Assembly (NCBI GenBank): GCA_902594705.1
Contig: CACJNI010000003.1
Span: forward strand, 79,410-143,409
Reading direction: 5' to 3'
Source of the DNA: an uncultured Pelagibacteraceae bacterium
GTDB lineage: Bacteria > Pseudomonadota > Alphaproteobacteria > Pelagibacterales > Pelagibacteraceae
Length of the DNA: 64,000 nt
This document shows, piece by piece, positions 51,089 through 61,024 of the stretch (the stretch's first letter is position 1; every line of letters starts with the position of its first letter). The notes under the pieces are model-generated. The model was given only the letters and a program-made list of their open reading frames with translations, searched no databases and was not told the origin of the DNA. The position numbers and the translations under genes were made by a program.

Positions 51089-51935
51089 TTTTTTTCTTCA
51101 AACAAAAATTATAAACAATTTTTTTTGATATATTATTTTCGTTACTAATTTTTGAGGTTACATCTTTAATTGACATTTTTTTTAAAAGTTTGATGATTTT
51201 TTTTTTAACAGATTCTTCAATTACTTGTAACCTGTTTTGTAAATTTAAATTTTCTGATATTACTACAGTCATCTCACCTTTTTCAGATATGTTAATATTA
51301 TTGAGGTTTTTAACCTTGTCTCTAATGTATTCTTCGTGCAATTTAGTCATTTCTCTAGTAATTAAAATATCTCTATCATTAAAATATTTTTGGATTTGAG
51401 TTCTTATTTTTTTTATTTTTTTAGGTGAAATAAAAAAAACAATTGAATAATTTAAATTAGAAATTTTTTTAAAAAGTTGATCAATTTTCAACTTTTTATC
51501 AGGCAAAAAACCACAAAAAAAGAAATTGTTTGAAAAGCCACTTACAGAAACAGCTGCTGTAGCAGCAGAGGATCCTGGAACTGGAAATATATTAATTTTA
51601 TTCTTGATGCATTCATTTATCAAAATTCCTCCTGGATCTGAAATTGTAGGAGTACCTGCATCTGAGATTATAGAAATTATTTTGTTTTCTTTTAATAAAT
51701 TTAAAACATTTTTAATGTTTTTTTTTTCATTAAATTTGTGATTAGACAATAGTTTTGTATTTATATTGAACTTAGATAATAGTTTACTTGAAACTCTTGT
51801 ATCTTCTGACAAAATCACGTCTGATTTATTAAGAATGTATATGGCTCTTAAAGTAATATCACCCAGGTTTCCTATTGGTGTTGAAACACAATATAGCCCA
51901 GGTTTTAAATTATCATTTAATTCAAAATTATACAT
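51078..51935 (-). CDS. rsmI: 16S rRNA (cytidine-2'-O)-methyltransferase
   Basis: GLYCVSTPIGNLGDITLRAI, SEDTRVSSKLL, ISDAGTPTISDPGGILI. Confidence 0.96.
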   Translation of the reverse strand: MYNFELNDNLKPGLYCVSTPIGNLGDITLRAIYILNKSDVILSEDTRVSSKLLSKFNINTKLLSNHKFNEKKNIKNVLNLLKENKIISIISDAGTPTISDPGGILINECIKNKINIFPVPGSSAATAAVSVSGFSNNFFFCGFLPDKKLKIDQLFKKISNLNYSIVFFISPKKIKKIRTQIQKYFNDRDILITREMTKLHEEYIRDKVKNLNNINISEKGEMTVVISENLNLQNRLQVIEESVKKKIIKLLKKMSIKDVTSKISNENNISKKIVYNFCLKKKNEI

Positions 51936-51938
51936 TTA

Positions 51939-53096
51939 ATGACGATGAAAAAATTATATATCATAGTTTTAAAAGTTTTACTTATAATCGTTTTATTTCA
52001 ACTAAAAGCAATATCGGAGGAGAAAATTAAGATAGGTTTAATAGTGCCTCTATCAGGTGAATATTCATATATTGGTAAATCAATTCTTAAATCTACAAGA
52101 ATGGCGTTAAATAAAATTAATGATGACAGAATAACAGTAATACCTAAAGATACCAAAGCAAACCCGATAGATACACTTAAAGTATCAAATGAACTTTACA
52201 ACAATGGTGTAAAAACAATTATTGGACCAGTATTCAATGAGAGTAATAAATATTTAGATGAATTAAATGAAGTAACATTCTTATCTTTTACAAACAAAAT
52301 TAGAAATAATCCAAAAAATGTGATTTCTGCAGGAGTAAATGCAATATCACAAATAAATACAATTAAAAAATATTTAAGTGAAAATAATTTAAAAAATACA
52401 ATATTTTTAATACCAGAAACAGATTATAAAAGAGAAATTGAAGAAGCTATTGAGAAATCTAATTTAATATTAAAAGAAAAATTTATATATAGCAAAGATC
52501 CAACATTACTAACAAAGCAAATAGAAGATTTAACAAGGTATCAACAAAGAAAACGAAATTTAGAAAACGAAATTAAAAGAGTAGAAAACTCAAACACATT
52601 AAATAAAAAGAAAAAAATAGATCAATTAAAAAAAAAAGATACTTTAGGCTTTATTAATTTTGACTCAGTAATAATTGCTGATTTTAGTGAAAGTCTAAAA
52701 AGTGTTGCCACATCATTATTATATACAGATGTCTCATCAGAGAGAATAAAATACATTACATTGAATCAATGGTTTGATGAAAGTCTTTTAAAGGAAACTT
52801 CATTGCATCCAATATATTTTCCATCAATAAATAAAAATAATTTTGAAATATTTCAAAAAGAATACATTCGAAACTTCAAAAATACTCCAAATCAAATTTC
52901 TTTTTTAAGTTATGACCTAATAGGTTTGGTATATTATTTATTAATAAATAATGATTTTAAAACTAATGAAAATTTATTTATTAAGCAAAATAAGTTTAAA
53001 GGGAAAATAGGAATTTTTGAAATTAATAAAAAAACAATCACGCATCAATTAAACTTTTATGAAATACAAAATAAAAGTTTTAAAGAAATTTTTTAA
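51939..53096 (+). CDS. LpoA-like/leucine-binding-protein-fold periplasmic protein (penicillin-binding protein activator family)
   Basis: KIGLIVPLSGEYSYIGKSILKSTRMALNKI, TIIGPVFNESN; divergent from rsmI as lpoA often is. Confidence 0.75.
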   Translation: MTMKKLYIIVLKVLLIIVLFQLKAISEEKIKIGLIVPLSGEYSYIGKSILKSTRMALNKINDDRITVIPKDTKANPIDTLKVSNELYNNGVKTIIGPVFNESNKYLDELNEVTFLSFTNKIRNNPKNVISAGVNAISQINTIKKYLSENNLKNTIFLIPETDYKREIEEAIEKSNLILKEKFIYSKDPTLLTKQIEDLTRYQQRKRNLENEIKRVENSNTLNKKKKIDQLKKKDTLGFINFDSVIIADFSESLKSVATSLLYTDVSSERIKYITLNQWFDESLLKETSLHPIYFPSINKNNFEIFQKEYIRNFKNTPNQISFLSYDLIGLVYYLLINNDFKTNENLFIKQNKFKGKIGIFEINKKTITHQLNFYEIQNKSFKEIF

Positions 53097-53682
53097 TTTT
53101 TTTAAAAGCTTTTGCTCGGTGATCGCTTTTAAATTTTAACTTTTGACTCATTTGACCGAATGTAAATCTTTTATTTTCAGGAATAAAAATTGGATCATAA
53201 CCAAAACCTTTATTACCAACTTTTTTTTTAGAAATTCTACCACTAATAATCCCTAAAGATTGTATCGGTTTTTTTTTTAATCCATAAATAGTTAATGCAC
53301 AAATAAATCTCGCTTTAATCTTTTTTGACTTCCAATTTTTATCTACCTTCGATAACTTTTGATATACTTTGGATATTGCCAAATTGAAATCTCCCCCTTT
53401 CCCTCCCCATCTTGCTGAATAAATACCTGGCTGATTATTTAGTAAGTCAATTTCAAGCCCAGAATCATCCGCGATACAAATTTTTTTTGTTTTTTTTGAG
53501 AAATGCTTTGCTTTAATTAAAGAATTTTTTAGAAAAGTATGTCCATTTTCTTTAGGGCTTTTTAGACCATAGTCTTTTGGAGAAGTAATAATGTAGTATT
53601 TGGGCAGTAAATCTTTAATTTCTTTTATTTTTCCATCATTATTTGACCCTACTACGATTTCTTTAATTTTTTTTTTTAACAT
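53080..53682 (-). CDS. rdgB: XTP/dITP diphosphatase
   Basis: VVGSNNDGKIKEI, CIADDSGLEIDLLNNQPGIYSARWGG, GFGYDPIFIPE. Confidence 0.95.
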   Translation of the reverse strand: MLKKKIKEIVVGSNNDGKIKEIKDLLPKYYIITSPKDYGLKSPKENGHTFLKNSLIKAKHFSKKTKKICIADDSGLEIDLLNNQPGIYSARWGGKGGDFNLAISKVYQKLSKVDKNWKSKKIKARFICALTIYGLKKKPIQSLGIISGRISKKKVGNKGFGYDPIFIPENKRFTFGQMSQKLKFKSDHRAKAFKKIKKFL

Positions 53683-53718
53683 CTAGAATTTTATGAATTT
53701 CTTACCATATAGACTCTA

Positions 53719-54357
53719 ATGGAAAAAGAAGAATCACAAAATAAAGAAAATCAAAATTTAAAAGACGAAAACTCAGAGCTAAGTAAAGATAAACAGGCCT
53801 CAGAGGAAACCGAAAAAAAAGAAGAAGAGGAACAACTTTCACCCGAAGATGAAATTGCAAGTCTTAAAGATAAAGTTGCTAGAACATTTGCCGAAATGGA
53901 AAATCAAAGAAGAAGATTTGAAAAAGAAAAAAACGAAGCTTTTGAATATGGTGGATTTTCATTTGCGAGGGAAACTCTTAATCTTCTAGATAATTTAGAG
54001 AGATCAAAACAAACACTGGAAAGTGATGCAACTATAAAAGATAAAGACACACTAAAAAAATTGATAGAACATATTAATATTATTAATAAAGATATGATTT
54101 CTATTTTCAAAAAAAATAATATTGAGCCAATTAAAGCAATTAACGAAAAACTGGATCCAAATTTACATCAGGCTATGATGGAAGTTGAAGATGATACAAA
54201 AGATCAAGGGACAATAGTTCAAGAAATTCAAAAAGGTTTTATGATGAAGGATAGGCTGCTAAGACCTTCGTTAGTAGCTGTATCTAAAAAAAAAGTTGAA
54301 AAGGAACAAAATAACCAAAAAGACAAGGAAATTGAGGAAAAAGAGGCAAAAAATTAA
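53719..54357 (+). CDS. grpE: Nucleotide exchange factor GrpE
   Basis: LKDKVARTFAEMENQRRRFEKEK, LDPNLHQAMMEVE, GFMMKDRLLRPSLVAVSK. Confidence 0.96.
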   Translation: MEKEESQNKENQNLKDENSELSKDKQASEETEKKEEEEQLSPEDEIASLKDKVARTFAEMENQRRRFEKEKNEAFEYGGFSFARETLNLLDNLERSKQTLESDATIKDKDTLKKLIEHINIINKDMISIFKKNNIEPIKAINEKLDPNLHQAMMEVEDDTKDQGTIVQEIQKGFMMKDRLLRPSLVAVSKKKVEKEQNNQKDKEIEEKEAKN

Positions 54358-54418
54358 TTATTTATTATGGTTGTAGTTGTGAAATTAGCACTTATATGAG
54401 GAACAATTAGGGTAAATT

Positions 54419-56341
54419 ATGAGTAAAGTTATAGGAATAGATTTAGGAACAACAAATTCTTGTGTAGCCGTTATGGAGGGAACACAAGCTAAAGTTTTAG
54501 AGAATGCTGAAGGAGCAAGAACAACACCTTCTGTTGTTGCATTTACAGATGAAGGTGAAAAGTTAATAGGTCAACCAGCAAAAAGACAAGCTGTTACAAA
54601 TCCTGAAAATACAATATTTGCAGTTAAAAGATTAATTGGAAGAAATTTTGATGATCCAACAGTAAAAAAAGATGTAGAGACTGCACCTTTTAAAATAGTT
54701 AATTCAGATAAAGGTGACGCATGGATTGAAGCAAAAGGCCAAAAATATTCGCCATCACAAATATCAGCTTTCACACTGCAAAAAATGAAAGAGACAGCTG
54801 AAAAATATTTAGGTTCAGAAGTAAAACAAGCTGTTATAACCGTTCCAGCATACTTCAATGATGCTCAAAGACAAGCTACTAAAGATGCAGGTAAAATAGC
54901 TGGCCTTGAAGTTTTAAGAATTATAAATGAGCCAACAGCAGCATCTCTTGCATATGGTTTAGATAAAAAAGCAAATAAAAAAATTGCAGTCTATGATCTA
55001 GGTGGAGGAACATTTGATGTTTCGATACTTGAATTAGGTGATGGTGTATTCGAGGTTAAGTCAACCAATGGTGATACATTTTTAGGTGGAGAAGACTTTG
55101 ATAATGCAATAGTTGATTACTTACTTTCAGAATTCAAAAAAGAAAATGGTATCGATTTAAAATCGGATAAATTAGCTTTACAAAGATTAAAAGAAGCTGC
55201 GGAAAAAGCAAAAATAGAGCTTTCATCAGCTACCCAAACTGAGATAAATTTACCATTTATCACAGCTGACAAAACTGGACCTAAACATATTAACTTGAAA
55301 ATGACTAGAGCCAAGTTAGAAGCATTAGTCGAAGATCTAATTTCAAGAACGATTCCGCCATGTAAAACAGCCTTGAAAGATGCTGGATTATCAGCAAGTG
55401 AGGTAGACGAAATTGTACTTGTTGGTGGTATGACCAGAATGCCAAAAGTTATAGAGGAAGTTAAAAATTTTTTTGGGAAAGATCCTAACAAATCTGTAAA
55501 TCCTGATGAAGTTGTTGCTATGGGAGCAGCAATTCAAGCAGGGGTATTACAAGGTGATGTTAAAGATGTATTACTTCTAGATGTAACTCCATTGTCTTTA
55601 GGAATAGAAACATTGGGTGGTGTATCAACAAAATTAATTGATAAAAATACAACGATTCCAACAAAAAAGAGCCAAGTATTTTCAACAGCTGAAGACAATC
55701 AACCCGCTGTATCAATCAGAGTTCTTCAGGGTGAAAGAGAAATGGCATCAGATAACAAAGTTTTAGGAAATTTTGAATTAGTTGGCATAGCTCCAGCACC
55801 AAGGGGTGTTCCACAAATTGAGGTAACATTTGATATTGATGCAAACGGTATTGTGAATGTATCAGCTAAAGACAAAGGAACTGGTAAAGAACAAAAAATT
55901 CAAATCCAAGCATCAGGTGGATTAAGCGATGAAGAAATTAATCAAATGGTAAAAGATGCAGAGTCTAATAAAGAAGAAGATAAAAAGAAAAGAGAAGCAG
56001 TTGATGCAAGAAATCAAGCAGATACATTGATTCACTCAACTGAAAAGAATTTAAAAGAGCACGGAAGTAAAGTTTCAGATGCAGATAAAAAAGCTATTGA
56101 GGATGCATCGGCAAACCTAAGAAATGCTCTTAAAGGAACTGATGTTGAGGAAATCAAAAAGAAAACACAAGATTTAGTTCAGGCATCTATGAAATTAGGT
56201 GAGGCAATTTATAAATCTCAACAAGGTGCAAAACCTGAAGATGCTCCAAAAGACGCAAAGAAAGAAGATACGAAAGACGATAACGTTGTTGATGCAGATT
56301 TTGAAGAAGTAAAAGACGAGAATAAAGAAAAAAGCGCCTAA
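54419..56341 (+). CDS. dnaK: Chaperone DnaK
   Basis: [45 protein letters not shown]. Confidence 0.98.
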   Translation: MSKVIGIDLGTTNSCVAVMEGTQAKVLENAEGARTTPSVVAFTDEGEKLIGQPAKRQAVTNPENTIFAVKRLIGRNFDDPTVKKDVETAPFKIVNSDKGDAWIEAKGQKYSPSQISAFTLQKMKETAEKYLGSEVKQAVITVPAYFNDAQRQATKDAGKIAGLEVLRIINEPTAASLAYGLDKKANKKIAVYDLGGGTFDVSILELGDGVFEVKSTNGDTFLGGEDFDNAIVDYLLSEFKKENGIDLKSDKLALQRLKEAAEKAKIELSSATQTEINLPFITADKTGPKHINLKMTRAKLEALVEDLISRTIPPCKTALKDAGLSASEVDEIVLVGGMTRMPKVIEEVKNFFGKDPNKSVNPDEVVAMGAAIQAGVLQGDVKDVLLLDVTPLSLGIETLGGVSTKLIDKNTTIPTKKSQVFSTAEDNQPAVSIRVLQGEREMASDNKVLGNFELVGIAPAPRGVPQIEVTFDIDANGIVNVSAKDKGTGKEQKIQIQASGGLSDEEINQMVKDAESNKEEDKKKREAVDARNQADTLIHSTEKNLKEHGSKVSDADKKAIEDASANLRNALKGTDVEEIKKKTQDLVQASMKLGEAIYKSQQGAKPEDAPKDAKKEDTKDDNVVDADFEEVKDENKEKSA

Positions 56342-56369
56342 CAAAACAACTGTTTGTCTATAACATGTT

Positions 56370-57494
56370 ATGGCAAAAAGAGATTATTACGAAGTTTTGG
56401 GTGTAAATAAAAGTGCTTCTGCAGACCAGATAAAATCAGCTTATAGAAAACTCGCTGTAAAATATCATCCAGATAAAAATAAAGATGATAAAGGTGCTGA
56501 AGAAAAGTTTAAAGAAGCATCTGAAGCTTATCATGTTCTTTCCAATTCTGAGAGAAAGCAAAATTACGATAATTTTGGTCACGCAGCTTTCGAAAATGGA
56601 GGCGGTGGAAGAGGTGGTTTTGGAAATTTTGATTTTTCAAATCATTTCTCTGATATTTTTGAAGACTTTTTTGGAGAAGGTTTTGGTGGCGGTCGTAGGT
56701 CAAGAAGATCAAATAATAGAGGATCAGATTTAAGATATGATTTAACTATTTCATTGGAAGAGGCATTTTCAGGTAAGAAGCAAGATATAAAATTTTCTAC
56801 CTCTGAGAAATGTGATACTTGTAGTGGTACAGGATCAAGTCCTGGACATCAAGCGGGTACATGTTCTATGTGTGGAGGCCATGGACAAGTAAGGTCTAGT
56901 CAAGGTTTTTTTACAGTTCAACAAACTTGCCCACAGTGTGCTGGTGCAGGAGAGGAAATTACTCATCCATGTTCAAGTTGTAATGGACAAGGTAAAAAAC
57001 AGGCATCAAAAAGATTATCGGTTACGATTCCAAAGGGTGTTGATGATGGAACAAGAATAAGACTTTCTGGCAAAGGTGAGGCTGGGTCAAGAGGTGGTGG
57101 TAGTGGCGATTTATATTTGTTTATTAATGTTCACTCTCATGATTTATTTAAAAGATCGGATGAGAATTTGTTTTTTGAATGTCCAGTTTCTATCGCAGAT
57201 GCTGCTCTTGGTACCTCAATTGAAATTCCAACAATTGATGGAGGCAAAGCTAAAATTAAAATTCCTGCAGGTACTCAAAGTGGAAAACAATTTAGACTGA
57301 GAGGAAAAGGGATGCCTTACATGAGGGGTAATGATTTTGGAGACCTTTATGTGCAGGTAAACACCGAAGTTCCAATATCCCTAAATAAAGAACAAAAAGA
57401 ATTACTAGAAAAATTTAGAGAAATTGAAAATGAAAAATCTAATCCAAGTATTAAAAAGTTCTTTCAAAAAGCTAAAACTTTCTGGAAAAATTAA
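56370..57494 (+). CDS. dnaJ: Chaperone DnaJ
   Basis: [33 protein letters not shown]; four CxxCxGxG-type motifs. Confidence 0.98.
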   Translation: MAKRDYYEVLGVNKSASADQIKSAYRKLAVKYHPDKNKDDKGAEEKFKEASEAYHVLSNSERKQNYDNFGHAAFENGGGGRGGFGNFDFSNHFSDIFEDFFGEGFGGGRRSRRSNNRGSDLRYDLTISLEEAFSGKKQDIKFSTSEKCDTCSGTGSSPGHQAGTCSMCGGHGQVRSSQGFFTVQQTCPQCAGAGEEITHPCSSCNGQGKKQASKRLSVTIPKGVDDGTRIRLSGKGEAGSRGGGSGDLYLFINVHSHDLFKRSDENLFFECPVSIADAALGTSIEIPTIDGGKAKIKIPAGTQSGKQFRLRGKGMPYMRGNDFGDLYVQVNTEVPISLNKEQKELLEKFREIENEKSNPSIKKFFQKAKTFWKN

Positions 57495-57500
57495 TCAAAA

Positions 57501-58514
57501 TTATAACGAACCTGCTAATTTTGGATTGCCACTAATATCCTTAATTAAATAAGGTTTAACACCACCTTCTTGATCTAATAAATTTTTGCATTTATAACCA
57601 AGTCGCTTTAATTTAAGACCTTTACAAGATCTTTTAATCCAAATTTCATCGAAATATAATTTAAAGGCCATTTTTGAAGTTGTGTAAATTCCGAATTTAA
57701 AATCCCAACGATTTTTTCCAAAATACTTTTCTACATCTCCATGAGTTTTCCAAATTGTTTGTCCTTTATGATCTACTTTAAGATCACCATTAATCCAAAT
57801 TTTAAAGTAACCTTTCTCTGGATCAGAATTAAAATTGATGTTGTGTATAATGTCTATCCATTTTCCTTTAAAGCTCAATAATTCGTCCCAATTTAATAAT
57901 TTAAACTCTTGATATGATTTTATACAGAAATTGGCTCCAGTAGAACCATCTCCTGATCCTGCAGAACAATTCTTATTTGGCTTATCTAGTACAAAATAGC
58001 CCTTTCTGGTTCCATTTTTCATTGTCAGTCCAACAAAATTTTTTATATCAGTCTCAAACATTGGTTCATAAACTTCTATATCGTTATGCCATTGCTGTAT
58101 TGTTAATCTTCCTCCCCATTTAAAGTCCTTTGGTATCAAAAGTGACATCGACATCCATACATTATCGTCCTTTTTTCCGTTTTTTCTTCCACTCACCTCG
58201 ACTCTTTTTTTAGACTCAAAGTTAGATCTTTTACAATCTGCCTTTGAACCAATACACCCTGTCCCTACAGTTAACTTAAGGGCGGTATCTCCATGTCTAG
58301 GATTTTTTTTTGTAACTTCTAAAAAGTTATAATCCAAATTATTTTCTTTTTTAAAATTTTTGTAAAATTGTTCTCTTATAATTTTAAATCCACCTTTAAC
58401 ATTTACAGTGGTATCATCTTTTTTAATTTTTAAATTTTTATGAAATATTGCTTCTTCAGCAACAACCGAAGTACAAATGCTAAGTAAAAAAATAATTTTT
58501 ATAATATAATTCAT
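57501..58514 (-). CDS. Secreted polysaccharide lyase-like (heparin lyase I-type fold) protein
   Basis: Signal peptide; KKRVEVSGRKNG...TIQQWHND...WIDIIHNINFNSDPEKGYFKIWINGDLKVDHKGQT...KFGIYTT pattern. Confidence 0.72.
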   Translation of the reverse strand: MNYIIKIIFLLSICTSVVAEEAIFHKNLKIKKDDTTVNVKGGFKIIREQFYKNFKKENNLDYNFLEVTKKNPRHGDTALKLTVGTGCIGSKADCKRSNFESKKRVEVSGRKNGKKDDNVWMSMSLLIPKDFKWGGRLTIQQWHNDIEVYEPMFETDIKNFVGLTMKNGTRKGYFVLDKPNKNCSAGSGDGSTGANFCIKSYQEFKLLNWDELLSFKGKWIDIIHNINFNSDPEKGYFKIWINGDLKVDHKGQTIWKTHGDVEKYFGKNRWDFKFGIYTTSKMAFKLYFDEIWIKRSCKGLKLKRLGYKCKNLLDQEGGVKPYLIKDISGNPKLAGSL

Positions 58515-58557
58515 TTAAATTAATTTAAGTTATGTATATTATATTAAATAAATATTA

Positions 58558-59334
58558 ATGAAAAAAATTAATTTAGCTATAACTGGTTGCATGGGAAGAA
58601 TGGGCCAACAGCTCATAAAATCTGCTATTAAAGACAAGTCAACTAAGTTGGTTGCTCTTACTGAAAATAGATCCATTAATAAAAAAATTAGTGGGATCAG
58701 ACCTGAATTAAATACTGAAAAAGCTCTTGGCAAAGCAAATGTAATTATAGATTTCACAATACCAAAATGTACATTCGAAGTTTTAAAAATAGCTTCAAAA
58801 CTAAAGAAAAAAGTAGTAATTGGTACAACAGGTTTTACAAAAAAAGAAGAGAATTTAATAAAGAAGTTTTCGAAAAAAATTCCAATTTTAAAAGCTGGAA
58901 ATATGAGTCTTGGTATTAATTTGCTTATGTACCTGACCGAAATCACATCTGCATCACTGGGAAGTAATTATTTAAGTAAGGTTTTTGAAGTTCATCACAA
59001 ACACAAGAAAGATCATCCTTCTGGAACTGCTTTGATGCTTGGAAAGGGAATTGCTGTTGGAAAAAATAAAGACTTTTACAAAATGATGGGTAAAAAATAC
59101 TTAAATAAGAAAAAATTTCCTTACGGAAAAAAAATTAATTTCAATTCAATTAGAAAAGGTGAGATTATAGGTGAACACGAAGTAACTTTTTCAAATGGAA
59201 AAGAAATTATATCTCTAAACCATGAAGCTTTCGACAGAGCTTTATATTCAGAAGGAGCAATAACTGCTGCTAAATGGCTAGTAAATAAGAAACCAGGTCT
59301 CTACTCAATGAGAAATCTTCTGAATTTTAAATAA
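58558..59334 (+). CDS. dapB: 4-hydroxy-tetrahydrodipicolinate reductase
   Basis: AITGCMGRMGQQLIK, EVHHKHKKDHPSGTALMLG. Confidence 0.96.
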   Translation: MKKINLAITGCMGRMGQQLIKSAIKDKSTKLVALTENRSINKKISGIRPELNTEKALGKANVIIDFTIPKCTFEVLKIASKLKKKVVIGTTGFTKKEENLIKKFSKKIPILKAGNMSLGINLLMYLTEITSASLGSNYLSKVFEVHHKHKKDHPSGTALMLGKGIAVGKNKDFYKMMGKKYLNKKKFPYGKKINFNSIRKGEIIGEHEVTFSNGKEIISLNHEAFDRALYSEGAITAAKWLVNKKPGLYSMRNLLNFK

Positions 59335-59987
59335 TGAATGAAGTACAAAGAGCCAAAATAGTATTAAAAATACTAAATAAAATTTACCCAACAACACCTA
59401 TACCATTAAAACACAGAAATATATTTACACTCTTAATATCCGTACTGCTGTCAGCTCAATGCACAGATGTAAATGTAAATAATGTTACTAAAAATATTTA
59501 CCCAAAATACAATAAACCAGAGCATTTCGTTAAGCTTGGAAGAAAAAAAATCGAAAAATTAATTAGAAGTATAGGTATTTTTAGAATTAAAGCTAAAAGC
59601 GTTTACAATCTTTCTAAAACTTTAGTTGATAAATATAACGGCAAAGTTCCAAGAACATTTGAAGAGTTAGAGGAATTACCTGGAGTAGGACATAAAACAG
59701 CAAGTGTAGTTATGTCTCAAGGATTTGGTTATCCTGCTTTTCCAATAGATACACATATTCATCGACTTGCTCAACGATGGGGATTAACCAGTGGAAAAAA
59801 TGTAATTAAAACTGAAGAAGATTTAAAGCGATTATTCCCAAAGAAATATTGGAACAAGCTGCATCTTCAAATAATTTATTATGGAAGAGAATTTTGCAAA
59901 GCAAGGGAATGTTACGGTATTTCTTGTAAAATTTGTACTTCTTGTTATCCTAAAAGAAAAAAACCAATAAAAACAAAAAAAGCTTGA
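59334..59987 (+). CDS. nth: Endonuclease III
   Basis: VLLSAQCTDVNVNNVT, LEELPGVGHKTASVVM, CKARECYGISCKICTSC 4Fe-4S motif. Confidence 0.96.
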   Translation: MNEVQRAKIVLKILNKIYPTTPIPLKHRNIFTLLISVLLSAQCTDVNVNNVTKNIYPKYNKPEHFVKLGRKKIEKLIRSIGIFRIKAKSVYNLSKTLVDKYNGKVPRTFEELEELPGVGHKTASVVMSQGFGYPAFPIDTHIHRLAQRWGLTSGKNVIKTEEDLKRLFPKKYWNKLHLQIIYYGREFCKARECYGISCKICTSCYPKRKKPIKTKKA

Positions 59988-59988
59988 G

Positions 59989-60918
59989 ATGAAAATTCTA
60001 GGGATAGGTAATGCAATAGTAGATGTTATTTGTAAAGTTGATGAAAACTTTATTAAAGAAAATAGTTTAACAAAAGGAACAATGAAACTTATTTTTGATG
60101 ATAAAGAATTTAAATCACTTTTGTCAAATCTAAAGATTGAAAAAACAATATCTGGTGGATCGGTAGCAAATTCCATAGTTGGCTTGTCACAATTGGGTAA
60201 TGAAGTCGGTTTTATTGGTAAAGTTAGTGATGACGAATTGGGTAATAAATATGAGGAAGGATTAAAATCTGAAAATGTAAAATATTTCTACGAAAAAAAA
60301 AGTGAAGAGTTGCCAACTGGAACCTGTCTGATTTTAGTGACGCCCGATTCAGAGAGAACAATGTGTACTTTTTTAGGTACAGCTGGAAAAATTACTGAAG
60401 ATGATGTCGATGCAAATATAGTAAATAATTCAGAAATAATTCTTCTTGAAGGTTATTTATGGGATGAAGGTGAACCAAAAAAAGCATTTGATAAAGCAAT
60501 TAACAATGCAACAAAGACAGCCATGTCTTTGTCTGATCAATTCTGTGTTGATCGTCATAAACCTCATTTTCTTGATTTAGTAAAAAATAAATTAGATATT
60601 ATTTTTGCGAATGAACAAGAAATGCTCTCTTTGATTGATGCGAAAAGATTTGATGATGTTTTAGATTTTACTAAAAGCTTAGATAAATTATTTGTAATTA
60701 CTCGAGGTGAGAAAGGAGCAGTTTTAGTATTTGAGAACAAAATAACTGAAAATGGAATAGAAAATAATCTGAATATTAAAGATCTTACAGGTGCAGGTGA
60801 TTTATTTGCTTCAGGATTTCTGCATGGACATTTGAATAATTTAAGTCCTTTAGAATGCTTAAATAAAGGTAGAGAGATGTCATCAAGAGTAATTCAACAA
60901 ATTGGTGCTAGACTTTAG
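59989..60918 (+). CDS. PfkB-family carbohydrate/adenosine kinase
   Basis: GGSVANSIVGLSQLG, NIKDLTGAGDLFASGFLHG. Confidence 0.88.
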   Translation: MKILGIGNAIVDVICKVDENFIKENSLTKGTMKLIFDDKEFKSLLSNLKIEKTISGGSVANSIVGLSQLGNEVGFIGKVSDDELGNKYEEGLKSENVKYFYEKKSEELPTGTCLILVTPDSERTMCTFLGTAGKITEDDVDANIVNNSEIILLEGYLWDEGEPKKAFDKAINNATKTAMSLSDQFCVDRHKPHFLDLVKNKLDIIFANEQEMLSLIDAKRFDDVLDFTKSLDKLFVITRGEKGAVLVFENKITENGIENNLNIKDLTGAGDLFASGFLHGHLNNLSPLECLNKGREMSSRVIQQIGARL

Positions 60919-61024
60919 TTTTTTTTCTACTAAAACTTCCTTTGCCTTTTTTTGGTCTTACTATTTTAACTTTATATTTACTCGTAAAAAGTTGTTTAGC
61001 ATGAAAATTTTTTTTTTTACGCAT
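60908..61024 (-). CDS. ArfA-like alternative ribosome-rescue factor (38 aa), not in the ORF track
   Basis: Manual translation MRKKKNFHAKQLFTSKYKVKIVRPKKGKGSFSRKKTKV*; KKGKGSxxRK signature of ArfA; start ATG overlaps the stop of the upstream regulator gene. Confidence 0.75.
   Translation of the reverse strand: MRKKKNFHAKQLFTSKYKVKIVRPKKGKGSFSRKKTKV

Noticed and set aside
54392-54415. Possible CIRCE element upstream of dnaK
   Set aside because: Only the left arm TTAGCACT matches; the expected GAGTGCTAA right arm is absent
54571-55491. Minus-strand ORFs inside dnaK
   Set aside because: Antisense artefacts in a conserved gene
56485-57300. Alternative-frame ORFs inside dnaJ
   Set aside because: Out-of-frame reading of the dnaJ J-domain/G-F/zinc-finger region; low-quality composition
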